From the NCBI RefSeq assembly GCF_051014445.1, contig NC_135137.1:19035501-19099500 (forward strand): DNA of 64,000 nt, given 5' to 3'. The DNA is from Colletes latitarsis (taxonomy: Eukaryota > Arthropoda > Insecta > Hymenoptera > Colletidae). Both the position numbers and the translations under genes were made by a program. The notes beneath the pieces were generated by a model that did no database searches, was not told the DNA's origin, and saw nothing but the letters and a program-made list of their open reading frames with translations. Positions 41,301 through 53,389 of the stretch are shown here, piece by piece (the stretch's first letter is position 1; every line of letters begins with the position of its first letter).

Positions 41301-44300
41301 TTCGTGTTTGAATCACGTAGTAATGTGGTACCACATTGAAGCAGTCAATTAAACCTGGTTTCGATCAATATTTTAGAGGTTAACACCGGTTAGGTCTGGG
41401 TTAGGTCTGGGTTATGCCAGCATCTGGCTCATGATTTGGCCTTCTTCGCATACTTGTTGGCCAGATCCTGGGTTTTTTTCGTGTTTGAATCACGTTGTAA
41501 TGTGGTACAACACTGAAGCTGTCAATTAAAACTGGTTTCGATCAATATTTTAGAGGATTACACCGGTTAGGTCTGGGTTAGGTCTGGGATATGCGCGCAT
41601 CTGACTTATACTTTCGCCCTTTTCGCAAACTTGTTGGCTAGATCCTGGGTTTTTTTCGTGTTTGAATCACGTAGTAATGTGGTACCACATTGAAGCAGTC
41701 AATTAAACCTGGTTTCGATCAATATTTTAGAGGATTACACCGGTTAGGTCTGGGTTAGGTCTGGGATATGCGCGCATCTGGCTTATACTTTCGCCTTTTT
41801 CGCAAACTTGTTGGCCAGATCCTGGGTTTTTTTCGTGTTTGAATCACGTAGTAATGTGGTACAACACTGAAGCAGTCAATTAAACCTGGTTTCGATCAAT
41901 ATTTTAGAGGATAACACCGGTTAGGTCTGGGTTAGGTCTGGGATATCACCGCATCTGGCTCATGATTTGGCCTTCTTCGCATACTTGTTGGCCAGATCCT
42001 GGGTTTTTTTCGTGTTTGAATCACATAGTAATGTGGCAACACACTGAAGCAGTCAATTATACCTGGATTCGATCAATATTTTAGAGGATAACACCGGTTA
42101 GGTCTGGGTTAGGTCTGGGTTATGCCCGCATCTGGCTTATACTTTCGCCTTTTTCGCAAACTTGTTGGCCAGATCCTGGGTTTTCTTCGTGTTTGAATCA
42201 CGTAGTAATGTGGTAACACACTGAAGCAGTCAATTAAACCTGGTTTCGATCAATATTTTAGAGGATAACACCGGTTAGGTCTGGGATATACGCGCATCTG
42301 TCTTATACTTTCGTCTTTTCCGCAAACTTGTTGGCTAGATCCTGGGTTTTTTTCGGGTTTGAATCTCGTAGTGATGTGGTACCACACAGAAACAGTCCAT
42401 TAAACCTGGTTTCGGACAGTATTTTAGAGGATAACACCGGTTAGGTCTGGGTTTCGTCTGGGTTATGCCCGCATCAGGCTCATGATTTTGCCTTCTTCGC
42501 ATACTTGTTGGCCAGATTCTGAGTTTTTTTCGTGTTTGAATCACGTAGTAATGTGGTAACACACTGAAGCAGTCAATTAAACCTGGTTTCGATCAATATT
42601 TCAGAGGATAACACCGGTTAGGTCTGGGTTAGGTCTGGGATATGCGCGCATCTGGCTTATACTTTCGCCTTTTTCGCAAACTTGTTGGCCAGATCCTGGG
42701 TTTCTTTCGTGTTTTAATCACGTAGCAATCTGGTACAACACTGAAGCAGTCAACTAAACCTGGTTTCGATCAATATTTTAGAGGATAACACCGGTTAGGT
42801 CTGGGTTAGGTCTGGGATATCACCGCATCCGGCTCATGATTTGGCCTTCTTCGCATACTTGTTGGCCAGATCCTGGGTTTTTTTCGTGTTTGAATCACAT
42901 AGTAATGTGGCAACACACTGAAGCAGTCAATTAAACCTGGTTTCGATCAATATTTTAGAGGATAACACCGGTTAGGTCTGGGTTTCGTCTGGGTTATGCC
43001 CGCAACAGGGTCATGATTTTGCTTTCTTCGCATACTTGTTGGCCAGATCCTGGGTTTTTTTCGTGTTTGAATCACGTAGTAATGTGGTAACACACTGAAG
43101 CAGTCAATTAAACCTGGTTTCGATCAATATTTTAGAGGATAACACCGGTTAGGTCTGGGATAGGTCTGGGATATGCGCGCATCTGGCTTATACTTTCGCC
43201 TCTTTCGAAAGCTTGTTGGCCAGATCCTGGGTTTCTTTCGTGTTTGAATCACGTAGTAATGTGGTACAACACTGAAGCAGTCAATTAAACCTGGTTTCGA
43301 TCAATATTTTAGAGGGTAACACCGGTTAGGTCTGGGATATGCGCGCATCTGGCTTACACATTCGCCTTTTTCGCATACTTGTTGGCCAGATCCTGGGTTT
43401 TTTTCGTGTTTGAATCACGTAGTAATGTGGTAACACACTGAAGCAGTCAATTAAACCTGGTTTCGATCAATATTTTAGAGGATAACACCGGTTAGGTCAG
43501 GGTTAGGTCTGAGATATGCGCGCATCTGGCTTATATTTTCGCCTTTTTCGCAAACTTGTTGGCTAGATACTGGGTTTTTTTCGGGTTTGAATCTCGTAGT
43601 AATGTGGTACCACACAGAAACAGTCCATCAAACCTGGTTTCGGACAGTATTTTAGAGGACAACACCGGTTAGGTCTGGGTTTCGTCTGCGTTATGCCCGC
43701 ATCTGGCTCATGATTTTGCCTTCTCCGCATTCTTGTTGGCCAGATCCTGGGTTTTTTTCGTGTTTGAATCACGTAGTAATGTGGTACCACATTGAAGCAG
43801 TCAATTAAACCTGGTTTCGATCAATATTTTAGAGGATAACACCGGTTAGGTCTGGGTTATGGCTGGGTTATGCCCGCATCTGGCTCATGATTTGGCATTC
43901 TTCGCATACTTGTTGGCCAGATCCTGGGTTTTTTTCGTGTTTGAATCACGTAGTGATGTGGTAACGTACTGAAGCTGTCAATTCAACCTGGTTTCGATGA
44001 ATGTTTTAGAGGATAACACCGGTTAGGTCTGGGTTTCGTCTGGGTTATGCCCGCATCAGGCTCATGATTTGGCCTTCTTCGCATACTTGTTGGCCAGATC
44101 CTGGGTTTTTTTCGTGTTTGAATCACGTAGTAATGTGGTACCACACAGAAACAGTCCATTAAACCTGGTTACGGACAGTATTTTAGGGGATAACACCGGT
44201 TAGGTCTGGGTTTCGTCTGGGTTATGCCCACAACAGGGTCATGATTTTGCCTTCTTCGCATACTTGTTGGCCAGATCCCGGGTTTTTTTCGTGTTTGAAT

Positions 44301-44830
44301 CACGTAGTAATGTGGTAACACACTGAAGCAGTCAATTAAACCTGGTTTCGAACAATATTTTAGAGGATAACACCGGTTAGGTCTGGGTTAGTTCTGGGAT
44401 ATGCGCCCATCTGGCTTATACTTTCGCCTTTTTCGCAAACTTGTTGGCCAGATCCTGGGTTCTTTTCGTGTTTGAATCACGTAGTAATGTGGTACCACAT
44501 TGAAGCAGTCAATTAAACCTGGTTTCGATCAATATTTTAGAGGTTAACACCGGTTAGGTCTGGGTTAGGTCTGGGTTATGCCAGCATCTGGCTCATGATT
44601 TGGCCTTCTTCGCATACTTGTTGGCCAGATCCTGGGTTTTTTTCGTGTTTGAATCACGTTGTAATGTGGTACAACACTGAAGCTGTCAATTAAAACTGGT
44701 TTCGATCAATATTTTAGAGGATTACACCGGTTAGGTCTGGGTTAGGTCTGGGATATGCGCGCATCTGACTTATACTTTCGCCCTTTTCGCAAACTTGTTG
44801 GCTAGATCCTGGGTTTTTTTCGTGTTTGAA
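38390..44830 (+). repeat. Duplicated block with 4746-bp offset
   Basis: About 38390-40075 recurs at about 43136-44821. GGGATAGGTCTGGG starts at 38411 and 43157, and the rare GAAAGCTTG, GGTTACGGACAG and ATCCCGGG variants occur in both. 4746 equals 27 x 155 + 51 x 11. The interval between the copies holds the 1582-bp duplication listed next. Confidence 0.85.
39630..42790 (+). repeat. Tandem 1582-bp higher-order repeat (nine monomers)
   Basis: About 39630-41211 is followed by about 41212-42793. Shared private variants are GTTAGTTCTGGG, TTATGCCAGC, TCAATTAAAACTGG, GGATTACACCGG, ATATCACCGC and TAGCAATCTGG. One monomer in the first copy has ACACACTGAAG where the second has ACCACATTGAAG, a sign of conversion between monomers. 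1582 equals 9 x 155 + 17 x 11. Confidence 0.87.
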
Positions 44831-45879
44831 TCACGTAGTAATGTGGTACCACATTGAAGCAGTCAACTAAACCTGGTTTCGATCAATATTTTAGAGGATT
44901 ACACCGGTTAGGTCTGGGTTAGGTCTGGGATATGCGCGCATCTGGCTTATACTTTCGCCTTTTTCGCAAACTTGTTGGCCAGATCCTGGGTTTTTTTCGT
45001 GTTTTAATCACGTAGTAATGTGGTACAACACTGAAGCAGTCAATTAAACCTGGTTTCGATCAATATTTTAGAGGATAACACCGGTTAGGTCTGGGTTAGG
45101 TCTGGGATATGCGCGCATCTGGCTTATACTTTCGCCTTTTTCGCAAACTTGTTGGCCAGATCCTGGGTTTTTTTCGTGTTTGAATCACGTAGTAATGTGG
45201 TACAACATTGAAGCAGTCAATTAAACCTGGTTTCGATCAATATTTTAGAGGATAACACCGGTTAGGTCTGGGTTAGGTCTGGGATATCACCGCATCTGGC
45301 TCATGATTTGGCCTTCTTCGCATACTTGTTGGCCAGATCCTGGGTTTTTTTCGTGTTTGAAACACATAGTAATGTGGCAACACACTGAAGCAGTCAATTA
45401 AACCTGGATTCGATCAATATTTTAGAGGATAACACCGGTTAGGTCTGGGTTAGGTCTGGGTTATGCCCGCATCTGGCTTATACTTTCGCCTTTTTCGCAA
45501 ACTTGTTGGCCAGATCCTGGGTTTTCTTCGTGTTTGAATCACGTAGTAATGTGGTAACACACTGAAGCAGTCAATTAAACCTGGTTTCGATCAATATTTT
45601 AGAGGATAACACCGGTTAGGTCTGGGATATACGCGCATCTGTCTTATACTTTCGTCTTTTTCGCAAACTTGTTGGCCAGATCCTGGGTTTTTTTCGTGTT
45701 TTAATCACGTAGTAATCTGGTACAACACTGAAGCAGTCAACCAAACCTGGTTTCGATCAATATTTTAGAGGATAACACCGGTTAGGTCTGGGTTAGTTCT
45801 GGGATATGCGCGCATCTGTCTTATACTTTCGTCTTTTCCGCAAACTTGTTGGCTAGATCCTGGGTTTTTTTCGGGTTTT
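44831..45879 (+). repeat. Satellite segment, shuffled monomers
   Basis: Monomers of the neighbouring higher-order blocks in altered order, for example TAGTAATCTGG with CAACCAAACC near 45710. No gene is present. Confidence 0.9.
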
Positions 45880-48800
45880 AATCACGTAGCAATCTGGTAC
45901 AACACTGAAGCAGTCAACTAAACCTGGTTTCGATCAATATTTTAGAGGATAACACCGGTTAGGTCTGGGTTAGGTCTGGGATATCACCGCATCTGGCTCA
46001 TGATTTGGCCTTCTTCGCATACTTGTTGGCCAGATCCTGGGTTTTTTTCGTGTTTGAATCACATAGTAATGTGGCAACACACTGAAGCAGTCAATTAAAC
46101 CTGGTTTCGATCAATATTTTAGAGGATAACACCGGTTAGGTCTGGGTTTCGTCTGGGTTATGCCCGCAACAGGGTCATGATTTTGCTTTCTTCGCATACT
46201 TGTTGGCCAGATCCTGGGTTTTTTTCGTGTTTGAATCACGTAGTAATGTGGTAACACACTGAAGCAGTCAATTAAACCTGGTTTCGATCAATATTTTAGA
46301 GGATAACACCGGTTAGGTCTGGGTTAGTTCTGGGATATGCGCCCATCTGGCTTATACTTTCGCCTTTTTCGCAAACTTGTTGGCCAGATCCTGGGTTTTT
46401 TTCGGGTTTGAATCTCGTAGTAATGTGGTAACACACTGAAGCAGTCAATTAAACCTGGTTTCGATCAATATTTTAGAGGATAACACCGGTTAGGTCTGGG
46501 TTAGGTCTGGGATATGCGCGCATCTGGCTTATACTTTCGCCTTTTTCGCAAACTTGTTGGCCAGATCCTGGGTTTTTTTCGTGTTTTAATCACGTAGTAA
46601 ACTGGTACAACACTGAAGCAGTCAACCAAACCTGGTTTCGATCAATATTTTAGAGGATAACACCGGTTAGGTCTGGGTTAGGTCTGGGATATGCGCGCAT
46701 CTGGCTTATACTTTCGCCTTTTTCGCAAACTTGTTGGCCAGATCCTGGGTTTTTTTCGTGTTTGAATCACGTAGTAATGTGGTACAACACTGAAGCAGTC
46801 AATTAAACCTGGTTTCGATCAATATTTTAGAGGATAACACCGGTTAGGTCTGGGTTAGGTCTGGGATATCACCGCATCTGGCTCATGATTTGGCCTTCTT
46901 CGCATACTTGTTGGCCAGATCCTGGGTTTTTTTCGTGTTTGAATCACGTAGTAATGTGGTACAACACTGAAGCAGTCAATTAACCCTGATTTCGATCAAT
47001 ATTTTAGAGGATAACACCGGTTAGGTCTGGGTTAGGTCTGGGTTATGCCCGCATCTGGCTCATGATTTGACATTCTTCGCATACTTGTTGGCCAGATCCT
47101 GGGTTTTTTTCGTGTTTGAATCACGTTGTAATGTGGTAACACACAGAAACAGTCCATTAAACCTGGTTTCGGACAGTATTTTAGAAGATAACACCGGTTA
47201 GGTCTGGGTTTCGTCTGGGTTACGCCCGCACCTGGCTTATACCTTCGCCTTTTTCGCAAACTTGTTGGCCAGATCCTGGGTTTTTTTCGTGTTTGAATCA
47301 CATAGTAATGTGGTAACACACTGAAGCAGTCAATTAAACCTGGATTCGATCAATATTTTAGAGGATAACACCGGTTAGGTCTGGGTTAGGTCTGGGTTAT
47401 GCCCGCATCTGGCTTATACTTTCGCCATTTTCGCAAACTTGTGGGCTAGATCCTGGGTTTTTTTCGGGTTTGAATGTCGTAGCAATGTGGTACCACACAG
47501 AAGCGGTCCATTAAACCTGGATTCGGACAGTATTTTAGCGGATAACACCGGTTAGGTCTGGGTTAGTTCTGGGATATGCGCCCATCTGGCTTATACTTTC
47601 GCCTTTTTCGAAAAATTGGTTGGCCAGATCCTGGGTTTTTTTCGTGTTTGAATCACGTAGTAATGTGGTACCACATTGAAGCAGTCAATTAAACCTGGTT
47701 TCGATCTATATTTTAGAGGATAACACCGGTTAGGTCTGGGTTAGGTCTGGGTTATGCCAGCATCTGGCTCATGATTTGGCCTTCTTCGCATACTTGTTGG
47801 CCAGATCCTGGGTTTTTTTCGTGTTTGAATCACGTTGTAATGTGGTACAACACTGAAGCTGTCAATTAAAACTGGTTTCGAACAATATTTTAGAGGATTA
47901 CACCGGTTAGGTCTGGGTTAGGTCTAGGATATGCGCGCATCTGACTTATACTTTCGCCCTTTTTCCGCAAACTTGTTGGCTAGATCCTGGGTTTTTTTCG
48001 TGTTTGAATCACGTAGTAATGTGGTACCACATTGAAGCAGTCAATTAAACCTGGTTTCGATCAATATTTTAGAGGATAACACCGGTTAGGTCTGGGTTTC
48101 GTCTGGGTTATGCCCGCAACAGGGTCAAGATTTTGCTTTCTTCGCATACTTGTTGGCCAGATCCTGGGTTTTTTTCGTGTTTGAATCACGTAGTAATGTG
48201 GTAACACACTGAAGCAGTCAACCAAACCTGGTTTCGATCAATATTTTAGAGGATAACACCGGTTAGGTCTGGGTTAGGTCTGGGATATGCGCGCATCTGG
48301 CTTATACTTTCGCCTTTTTCGCAAACTTGTTGGCCAGATCCTGGGTTTTTTTCGTGTTTGAATCACGTAGTAATGTGGTACAACATTGAAGCAGTGAATT
48401 AAACCTGGTTTCGATCAATATTTTAGAGGATAACACCGGTTAGGTCTGGGTTAGGTCTGGGATATCACCGCATCTGGCTCATGATTTGGCCTTCTTCGCA
48501 TACTTGTTAGCCAGATCCTGGGTTTTTTTCGTGTTTGAATCACATAGTAATCTGGCAACACACTGAAGCAGTCAATTAAACCTGGATTCGATCAATATTT
48601 TAGAGGATAACACCGGTTAGGTCTGGGTTAGGTCTGGGTTATGCCCGCATCTGGCTTATACTTTCGCCTTTTTCGCAAACTTGTTGGCCAGATCCTGGGT
48701 TTTCTTCGTGTTTGAATCACGTAGTAATGTGGTAACACACTGAAGCAGTCAATTAAACCTGGTTTCGATCAATATTTTAGAGGATAACACCGGTTAGGTC

Positions 48801-51730
48801 TGGGATATACCCGCATCTGTCTTATACTTTCGTCTTTTCCGCAAACTTGTTGGCTAGATCCTGGGTTTTTTTCGGGTTTGAATCTCGTAGTGATGTGGTA
48901 CCACACAGAAACAGTCCATTAAACCTGGTTTCGGACAGTATTTTAGAGGATAACACCGGTTAGGTCTGGGTTTCGTCTGGGTTATGCCCGCATCAGGCTC
49001 ATGATTTTGCCTTCTTCGTATACTTGTTGGCCAGATTCTGAGTTTTTTTCGTGTTTGAATCACGTAGTAATGTGGTAACACACTGAAGCAGTCAATTAAA
49101 CCTGGTTTCGATCAATATTTCAGAGGATAACACCGGTTAGGTCTGGGTTAGGTCTGGGATATGCGCGCATCTGGCTTATACTTTCGCCTTTTTCGCAAAC
49201 TTGTTGGCCAGATCCTGGGTTTTTTTCGTGTTTTAATCACGTAGCAATCTGGTACAACACTGAAGCAGTCAACTAAACCTGGTTTCGATCAATATTTTAG
49301 AGGATAACACCGGTTAGGTCTGGGTTAGGTCTGGGATATCACCGCATCTGGCTCATGATTTGGCCTTCTTCGCATACTTGTTGGCCAGATCCTGGGTTTT
49401 TTTCGTGTTTGAATCACATAGTAATGTGGCAACACACTGAAGCAGTCAATTAAACCTGGTTTCGATCAATATTTTAGAGGATAACACCGGTTAGGTCTGG
49501 GTTTCGTCTGGGTTATGCCCGCAACAGGGTCATGATTTTGCTTTCTTCGCATACTTGTTGGCCAGATCCTGGGTTTTTTCGTGTTTGAATCACGTAGTAA
49601 TGTGGTAACACACTGAAGCAGTCAATTAAACCTGGTTTCGATCAATATTTTAGAGGATAACACCGGTTAGGTCTGGGTTAGTTCTGTGATATGCGCCCAT
49701 CTGGCTTATACTTTCGCCTTTTTCGCAAACTTGTTGGCCAGATCCTGGGTTTTTTTCGGGTTTGAATCCCGTAGTAATGTGGTAACACACTGAAGCAGTC
49801 AATTAAACCTGGTTTCGATCAATATTTTAGAGGATAACACCGGTTAGGTCTGGGTTAGGTCTGGGATATGCGCGCATCTGGCTTATACTTTCGCCTTTTT
49901 CGCAAACTTGTTGGCCAGATCCTGGGTTTTTTTCGTGTTTTAATCACGTAGTAATCTGGTACAACACTGAAGCAGTCAACCAAACCTGGTTTCGATCAAT
50001 ATTTTAGAGGATAACACCGGTTAGGTCTGGGTTAGGTCTGGGATATGCGCGCATCTGGCTTATACTTTCGCCTTTTTCGCAAACTTGTTGGCCAGATCCT
50101 GGGTTTTTTTCGTGTTTGAATCACGTAGTAATGTGGTACAACACTGAAGCAGTCAATTAAACCTGGTTTCGATCAATATTTTAGAGGATAACACCGGTTA
50201 GGTCTGGGTTAGGTCTGGGATATCACCGCATCTGGCTCATGATTTGGCCTTCTTCGCATACTTGTTGGCCAGATCCTGGGTTTTTTTCGTGTTTGAATCA
50301 CGTAGTAATGTGGTACAACACTGAAGCAGTCAATTAACCCTGATTTCGATCAATATTTTAGAGGATAACACCGGTTAGGTCTGGGTTAGGTCTGGGTTAT
50401 GCCCGCATCTGGCTCATGATTTGACATTCTTCGCATACTTGTTGGCCAGATCCTGGGTTTTTTTCGTGTTTGAATCACGTTGTAATGTGGTAACACACAG
50501 AAACAGTCCATTAAACCTGGTTTCGGACAGTATTTTAGAAGATAACACCGGTTAGGTCTGGGTTTCGTCTGGGTTACGCCCGCATCAGGCTCATGATTTT
50601 GCCTTCTTCGCATACTTGTTGGCCAGATTCTGAGTTTTTTTCGTGTTTGAATCACGTAGTAATGTGGTAACACACTGAAGCAGTCAATTAAACCTGGTTT
50701 CGATCAATGTTTTAGAGGATAACACCGGTTAGGTCTGGGTTAGGTCTGGGTTATGCCCGCACCTGGCTTATACCTTCGCCTTTTTCGCAAACTTGTTGGC
50801 CAGATCCTGGGTTTTTTTCGTGTTTGAATCACATAGTAATGTGGTAACACACTGAAGCAGTCAATTAAACCTGGATTCGATCAATATTTTAGAGGATAAC
50901 ACCGGTTAGGTCTGGGTTAGGTCTGGGTTATGCCCGCATCTGGCTTATACTTTCGCCATTTTCGCAAACTTGTGGGCTAGATCCTGGGTTTTTTTCGGGT
51001 TTGAATGTCGTAGCAATGTGGTACCACACAGAAGCGGTCCATTAAACCTGGATTCGGACAGTATTTTAGCGGATAACACCGGTTAGGTCTGGGTTAGTTC
51101 TGGGATATGCGCCCATCTGGCTTATACTTTCGCCTTTTTCGCAAATTTGTTGGCCAGATCCTGGGTTTTTTTCGTGTTTGAATCACGTAGTAATGTGGTA
51201 CCACATTGAAGCAGTCAATTAAACCTGGTTTCGATCTATATTTTAGAGGATAACACCGGTTAGGTCTGGGTTAGGTCTGGGTTATGCCAGCATCTGGCTC
51301 ATGATTTGGCCTTCTTCGCATACTTGTTGGCCAGATCCTGGGTTTTTTTCGTGTTTGAATCACGTTGTAATGTGGTACAACACTGAAGCTGTCAATTAAA
51401 ACTGGTTTCGAACAATATTTTAGAGGATTACACCGGTTAGGTCTGGGTTAGGTCTAGGATATGCGCGCATCTGACTTATACTTTCGCCCTTTTTCCGCAA
51501 ACTTGTTGGCTAGATCCTGGGTTTTTTTCGTGTTTGAATCACGTAGTAATGTGGTACCACATTGAAGCAGTCAATTAAACCTGGTTTCGATCAATATTTT
51601 AGAGGATAACACCGGTTAGGTCTGGGTTTCGTCTGGGTTATGCCCGCAACAGGGTCAAGATTTTGCTTTCTTCGCATACTTGTTGGCCAGATCCTGGGTT
51701 TTTTTCGTGTTTGAATCACGTAGTAATGTG
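45880..51730 (+). repeat. Duplicated block, 3354/3355-bp then 3530/3531-bp offset
   Basis: About 45880-47228 recurs at 49235-50583: ATATCACCGC at 45981/49336 (offset 3355) and at 46866/50220 (offset 3354, one T fewer in a T tract near 49575). From 47228 on the offset becomes 3531 (GTGGGCTAG at 47441/50972), because the first copy lacks exactly one 177-bp monomer. A one-base length change near 47611/51141 follows. Confidence 0.85.
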
Positions 51731-53210
51731 GTAACACACTGAAGCAGTCAATTAAACCTGGTTTCGATCAATATTTTAGAGGATAACACCGGTTAGGTCT
51801 GGGTTAGTTCTGGGATATGCGCCCATCTGGCTTATACTTTCGCCTTTTTCGCAAACTTGTCGGCGAGATCCTGGGGTTTTTTCGGGTTTGAATCACGTAG
51901 TAATGTGGTACCACACAGAAACAGTCCATTAAACCTGGATTCGGACAGTATTTTAGCCGATAACACCGGTTAGGTCTGGGTTTCGTCTAGGTTCTGCCCG
52001 CATCTGGCTTATACTTTCGCCTTTTTCGCAAACTTGTTGGCCAGATCCTGGGTTTTTTTCGGGTTTGAATCTCGTAGTAATGTGGTAACACACTGAAGCA
52101 GTCAATTAAACCTGGTTTCGATCAATATTTTAGAGGATAACACCGGTTAGGTCTGGGTTAGGTCTGGGATATGCGCGCATCTGGCTTATACTTTCGCCTT
52201 TTTCGCAAACTTGTTGGCCAGATCCTGGGTTTTTTTCGTGTTTGAATCACGTAGTAATGTGGTACAACACTGAAGCAGTCAATTAAACCTGGTTTCGATC
52301 AATATTTTAGAGGATAACACCGGTTAGGTCTGGGTTAGGTCTGGGATATCACCGCATCTGGCTCATGATTTGGCCTTCTTCGCATACTTGTTGACCAGAT
52401 CCTGGGTTTTTTTCGTGTTTGAATCACGTAGTAATGTGGTACAACACTGAAGCAGTCAATTAACCCTGATTTCGATCAATATTTTAGAGGATAACAGCGG
52501 TTAGGTCTGGGTTAGGTCTGGGTTATGCCCGCATCTGGCTCATGATTTGACATTCTTCGCATACTTGTTGGCCAGATCCTGGGTTTTTTTCGTGTTTGAA
52601 TCACGTTGTAATGTGGTAACACACAGAAACAGTCCATTAAACCTGGTTTCGGACAGTATTTTAGAAGATAACACCGGTTAGGTCTGGGTTTCGTCTGGGT
52701 TACGCCCGCATCAGGCTCATGATTTTGCCTTCTTCGCATACTTGTTGGCCAGATTCTGAGTTTTTTTCGTGTTTGAATCACGTAGTAATGTGGTAACACA
52801 CTGAAGCAGTCAATTAAACCTGGTTTCGATCAATGTTTTAGAGGATAACACCGGTTAGGTCTGGGTTAGGTCTGGGTTATGCCCGCACCTGGCTTATACC
52901 TTCGCCTTTTTCGCAAACTTGTTGGCCAGATCCTGGGTTTTTTTCGTGTTTGAATCACATAGTAATGTGGTAACACACTGAAGCAGTCAATTAAACCTGG
53001 ATTCGATCAATATTTTAGAGGATAACACCGGTTAGGTCTGGGTTAAGTCTGGGTTATGCCCGCATCTGGCTTATACTTTCGCCATTTTCGCAAACTTGTT
53101 GGCTAGATCCTGGGTTTTTTTCGGGTTTGAATGTCGTAGCAATGTGGTACCACACAGAAGCGGTCCATTAAACCTGGATTCGGACAGTATTTTAGCGGAT
53201 AACACCGGTT
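50380..53210 (+). repeat. Duplicated block with 2126-bp offset
   Basis: About 50386-51070 recurs at about 52512-53196. The shared variants are TTTGACATTCTTC, TTAGAAGATAAC, GGTTACGCCCGC, GATTCTGAG and GAAGCGGTCC. The later copy differs by point changes such as GTTAAGTCTGGG. Confidence 0.82.
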
Positions 53211-53389
53211 AGGTCTGGGTTAGGTCTGGGATATGCGCCCATCTGGCTTATACTTTCGCCTTTTTCGCAAACTTGTTGGCCAGATCCTGGGTTTTTTTCG
53301 TGTTTGAATCACGTAGTAATGTGGTAACACACTGAAGCAGTCAATTAAACCTGGTTTCGATCAATATTTTAGAGGATAACACCGGTTAG

